DNA from: Pedobacter roseus
Lineage (GTDB): Bacteria; Bacteroidota; Bacteroidia; Sphingobacteriales; Sphingobacteriaceae
DNA length: 64,000 nt
NCBI RefSeq assembly: GCF_014395225.1
Contig: NZ_CP060723.1
Coordinates: 2,852,001 to 2,916,000, forward strand
Direction: 5' to 3'
The notes below the pieces were generated by a model. That model ran no database searches. It worked only from the letters and a program-made list of their open reading frames with translations, and was not told where the DNA came from. Numbering within the stretch: the stretch's first letter is position 1; every line of letters begins with the position of its first letter. Positions 62,246-64,000 of the stretch are shown one piece after another. Made by a program: the position numbers and the translations under genes.

Positions 62246-62579
62246 GGTTTGGTTTAAGCTTGCAGGACGAAAATAATTAAAAACTATCTATTACTAAAGG
62301 GGAATTTTATGTTATGAAAATGTTTATTGGTCATTGGTCTATTCGTCATTGGTCATTAGTTAATTGGTCATTAGTTAGTATGGTGCCCATGGCAAAGTGG
62401 AAATTTTAAACGCAAAGCATGCAAAGCGGAATGCGCAGGGTATGCAATTTGAGTCTCTCTATCATCCATCTAACATCATCCATTTTACATTTTTCGAGCT
62501 GTACAACAAAACATATTGGACCGTACAACAAAACAGCAACTTCAATTAATCATCAACTTTGTGCTATAAAATAAAGAAC
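62246..62579. other. Divergent intergenic region with phrase repeats and AraC-type direct repeats
   Basis: 62325-62382 is built of attggtcattagttaattgg words and 62460-62495 of the catccattttacat type. After this comes a 13-bp direct repeat (62501-62535) and CAACTTTG (62554-62561), a one-mismatch -7 box, 18 bases before the SDR start. Confidence 0.55.
62501..62535 (+). promoter_or_regulatory. 13-bp direct repeat, AraC-type operator candidate
   Basis: GTACAACAAAACA occurs perfectly at 62501-62513 and 62523-62535, 22 bases apart (two helical turns), ending 18 bases before the probable -7 box. AraC-family proteins bind direct repeats with such spacing next to the -35 region. The AraC-like regulator gene at 63570 directly follows the SDR gene these repeats precede. 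Confidence 0.65.
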
Positions 62580-63410
62580 ATGAAAAAGACCATATTAATT
62601 ACCGGAGCATCATCAGGTATCGGAAAAACAAGCGCTAAACATTTCGCCGCTCATGGCTGGAATGTCATTGCCACCATGCGCAATCCTGAAAAAGAGCAGG
62701 ATTTAATCCATAATGAAAGTATCTTCATTACTAAACTTGATGTACAAAAACAAGAAACCATTCAATCGGCCATACAGCAGGGAATAGAAAAATTTGGCGG
62801 TATAGATGTACTGGTAAACAATGCAGGTTATGGCGAATTCGGGATTTTTGAGGCAACGCCCGAAGAACAGGTAAGAACACAATTCGACATTAATGTTTTT
62901 GGCGTGATGGACACCATCCGGGCTATTCTTCCCCATTTTAGGGAGAAAAAATCGGGTACCATTATCAACATCAGCTCTGGAGCAGGTAAATTTACACTGC
63001 CATTAATTTCGCTGTATGCTGCTTCAAAATTTGCGTTAGAAGGTTTTTCAGAATCTTTATCATTCGAACTTGCCGACCTTAACATCGGGGTAAAAATTGT
63101 AGAGCCTGGTGGTACTACTACTAACTTTAGTGCAGTAAGCGGCGAAAAATTCTCAGGCAAACCGGTAATCGAAGATTACAATCATTTTATTGGGGCAGCC
63201 GGACAGCTTTTCGCCAGTTTATCTGGCCTGCAATTGGCTACCGCCGAAGAAGTTGCAGCTGCAATTTACGAAGCTGCCACAGATGAGAAAGATACCTTAA
63301 GGTATGTGGTAGGAAACGATGATTTTAAAAAACGCATGGCAAACAGGCAAACATTGTCTGATCAGGATTATGTAAATACGATTAAAGAGAGTTATAAAAA
63401 GTATCTTTAA
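62580..63410 (+). CDS. Short-chain dehydrogenase/reductase
   Basis: 276 residues from the ATG at 62580 (MKKTILITGASSGIGKTSAKHF); a start 7 codons upstream is open but adds residues before the first strand. Classical SDR: TGASSGIGK for cofactor, VLVNNAGYG, Ser in IINISSGAGK, SLYAASKFALEG with the Tyr-xxx-Lys pair, and VKIVEPGGTTTNF. TMRNPEK after beta-2 suggests NADP(H). This subgroup is a frequent partner of AraC-type regulators; the substrate is unknown. Confidence 0.95.
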   Translation: MKKTILITGASSGIGKTSAKHFAAHGWNVIATMRNPEKEQDLIHNESIFITKLDVQKQETIQSAIQQGIEKFGGIDVLVNNAGYGEFGIFEATPEEQVRTQFDINVFGVMDTIRAILPHFREKKSGTIINISSGAGKFTLPLISLYAASKFALEGFSESLSFELADLNIGVKIVEPGGTTTNFSAVSGEKFSGKPVIEDYNHFIGAAGQLFASLSGLQLATAEEVAAAIYEAATDEKDTLRYVVGNDDFKKRMANRQTLSDQDYVNTIKESYKKYL

Positions 63411-63445
63411 GAAAAAATCTGTCATTCTGAGAAATTCAACGCGTG

Positions 63446-63548
63446 ATCGTCATTTCGGGCGAACCCGATAGCTATCGGGTGCAACAAAGTCGAGAAATCT
63501 ATTTAGATAGATCTCTCCTCTCCGCCATGCTCCGGTCGAGATGACGAT
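63446..63548. repeat. Dispersed extragenic element with terminal inverted repeats
   Basis: The ends ATCGTCATTTCG (63446-63457) and CGAGATGACGAT (63537-63548) pair with one mismatch. Inside is the hairpin ACCCGATAGC/TATCGGGT (about 63463-63480) and atagatctctcc. The element lies between the SDR gene and the AraC-like gene and is the most complete copy of its family in the window. Confidence 0.8.
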
Positions 63549-63569
63549 CGATTTATAAAATACAACAAT

Positions 63570-64000
63570 ATGAACGAATCAATGGCCAGCTCCTGCCACT
63601 ACCAGCCTACCATTTCGGCCGAGCAGTTTATTCCGGAGCATATCTTTATTTATATCGTTGCAGGTTCCATTTCATTTTATGATGGGAATAAAGAATATCA
63701 TCTAAAAAATGGTGATTATTGTTTTGCGAAAAGAAACAGTTTAGCCAGGTATTTTAAAAAAGGCCCGGAAGGTGGTGAATTTAAAACGGTTTCTACCTTT
63801 TTAAACCAGGATTTTTTAAAAGCTTTTCAAAAAGAATACGGTTATCATGAAGAAGTTTCTTCCATAAACAGTGCAATTATCCCACTCGAGCCCAATCTGC
63901 TATTTGCAAATTATGTACAGTCGGTAAGTCCTTATATCCAAAGCACCGATACCGAAAGCATCGAACTGATGTTCCTGAAGAAAAAAGAGCTGGTACTGCT
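63570..64000 (+). CDS. AraC-family-like regulator, N-terminal part, cut by window edge
   Basis: 144 codons are visible from the ATG at 63570 and the frame runs off the window. The visible part (QPTISAEQFIPEHIFIYIVAGSISFYDGNKEYHLKNGDYCFAKRNSLARYFKK, ending ESIELMFLKKKELVLL) is the cupin-like sensor domain of ExsA-type AraC regulators found in Bacteroidota; the DNA-binding half would follow outside. It probably controls the SDR gene upstream through the direct repeat at 62501-62535. Confidence 0.8.
   Translation, partial: MNESMASSCHYQPTISAEQFIPEHIFIYIVAGSISFYDGNKEYHLKNGDYCFAKRNSLARYFKKGPEGGEFKTVSTFLNQDFLKAFQKEYGYHEEVSSINSAIIPLEPNLLFANYVQSVSPYIQSTDTESIELMFLKKKELVL

Overview
The window reads as a chromosome segment of a Bacteroidota bacterium, most likely Sphingobacteriaceae and Pedobacter-like. 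The evidence is three SusC/SusD-type outer-membrane uptake pairs, a hybrid two-component sensor fused to an AraC domain, many Bacteroidota-specific domains (DUF4959/DUF5126/DUF5000, DUF4998), -7 boxes of the TAnnTTTG type, and AT-rich intergenic DNA full of dispersed repeats. I see no rRNA, tRNA, CRISPR array, prophage or transposase.

Region 1 (1-25.4 kb) is carbohydrate uptake. A susD (cut by the left edge), a susC without the usual N-terminal carboxypeptidase-like domain and a CHRD-domain lipoprotein gene run leftwards. A hybrid sensor/regulator diverges from them. A leftward cluster follows: GntR-type regulator, sodium/solute symporter, susC, susD, two ligand-binding lipoproteins, and two glycosidases of the alpha-galactosidase clan (one clear GH36). 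Together they look like a locus that binds, cuts and imports alpha-galactosides.

Region 2 (25.8-33.7 kb) holds a second susC/susD pair with unusual control. A promoter is followed by a SAM-I (S-box) riboswitch, a terminator, a 24-codon leader ORF whose stop codon lies inside a second terminator stem, and then susC. This predicts repression by S-adenosylmethionine, so the transporter probably brings in a methionine- or sulfur-related nutrient, not a glycan. A secreted thioredoxin-like protein is divergent.

Region 3 (33.7-37.5 kb) is a LytTR response regulator and LytS-type kinase pair. Between them, on the opposite strand, lies a 47-codon Thr-rich peptide gene; a direct repeat with LytTR-like spacing precedes the regulator. 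Nearby are a single-domain response regulator and an unknown protein.

Region 4 (37.5-42.3 kb) is a stress block: DUF2383 four-helix protein, ankyrin protein, unknown protein, HPII-type catalase and YciE/DUF892 protein.

Region 5 (42.4-64 kb) is mixed: an HxlR/SDR pair with a clear inverted-repeat operator, DUF2461, methionine aminopeptidase (probably leaderless mRNA), a D-lactate dehydrogenase broken by a one-base frameshift, a large TonB-receptor-like barrel, an ECF sigma/HEAT/DUF4097 operon, a PAS histidine kinase, a module for aminoacyl-phosphatidylglycerol (two VirJ/AcvB-type hydrolases convergent with an MprF-type synthase/flippase), a BamA-fold barrel, a DUF5710 protein, and an SDR gene preceded by AraC-type direct repeats with an AraC-like regulator gene cut by the right edge.

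Intergenic DNA carries several dispersed repeat families: elements beginning GTCATTTCGA and ending TCGAGATGAC, accacagatg repeats, and low-complexity 'phrase' repeats built on TGGAGTC, GATTAACCG and CATTTTACATC.
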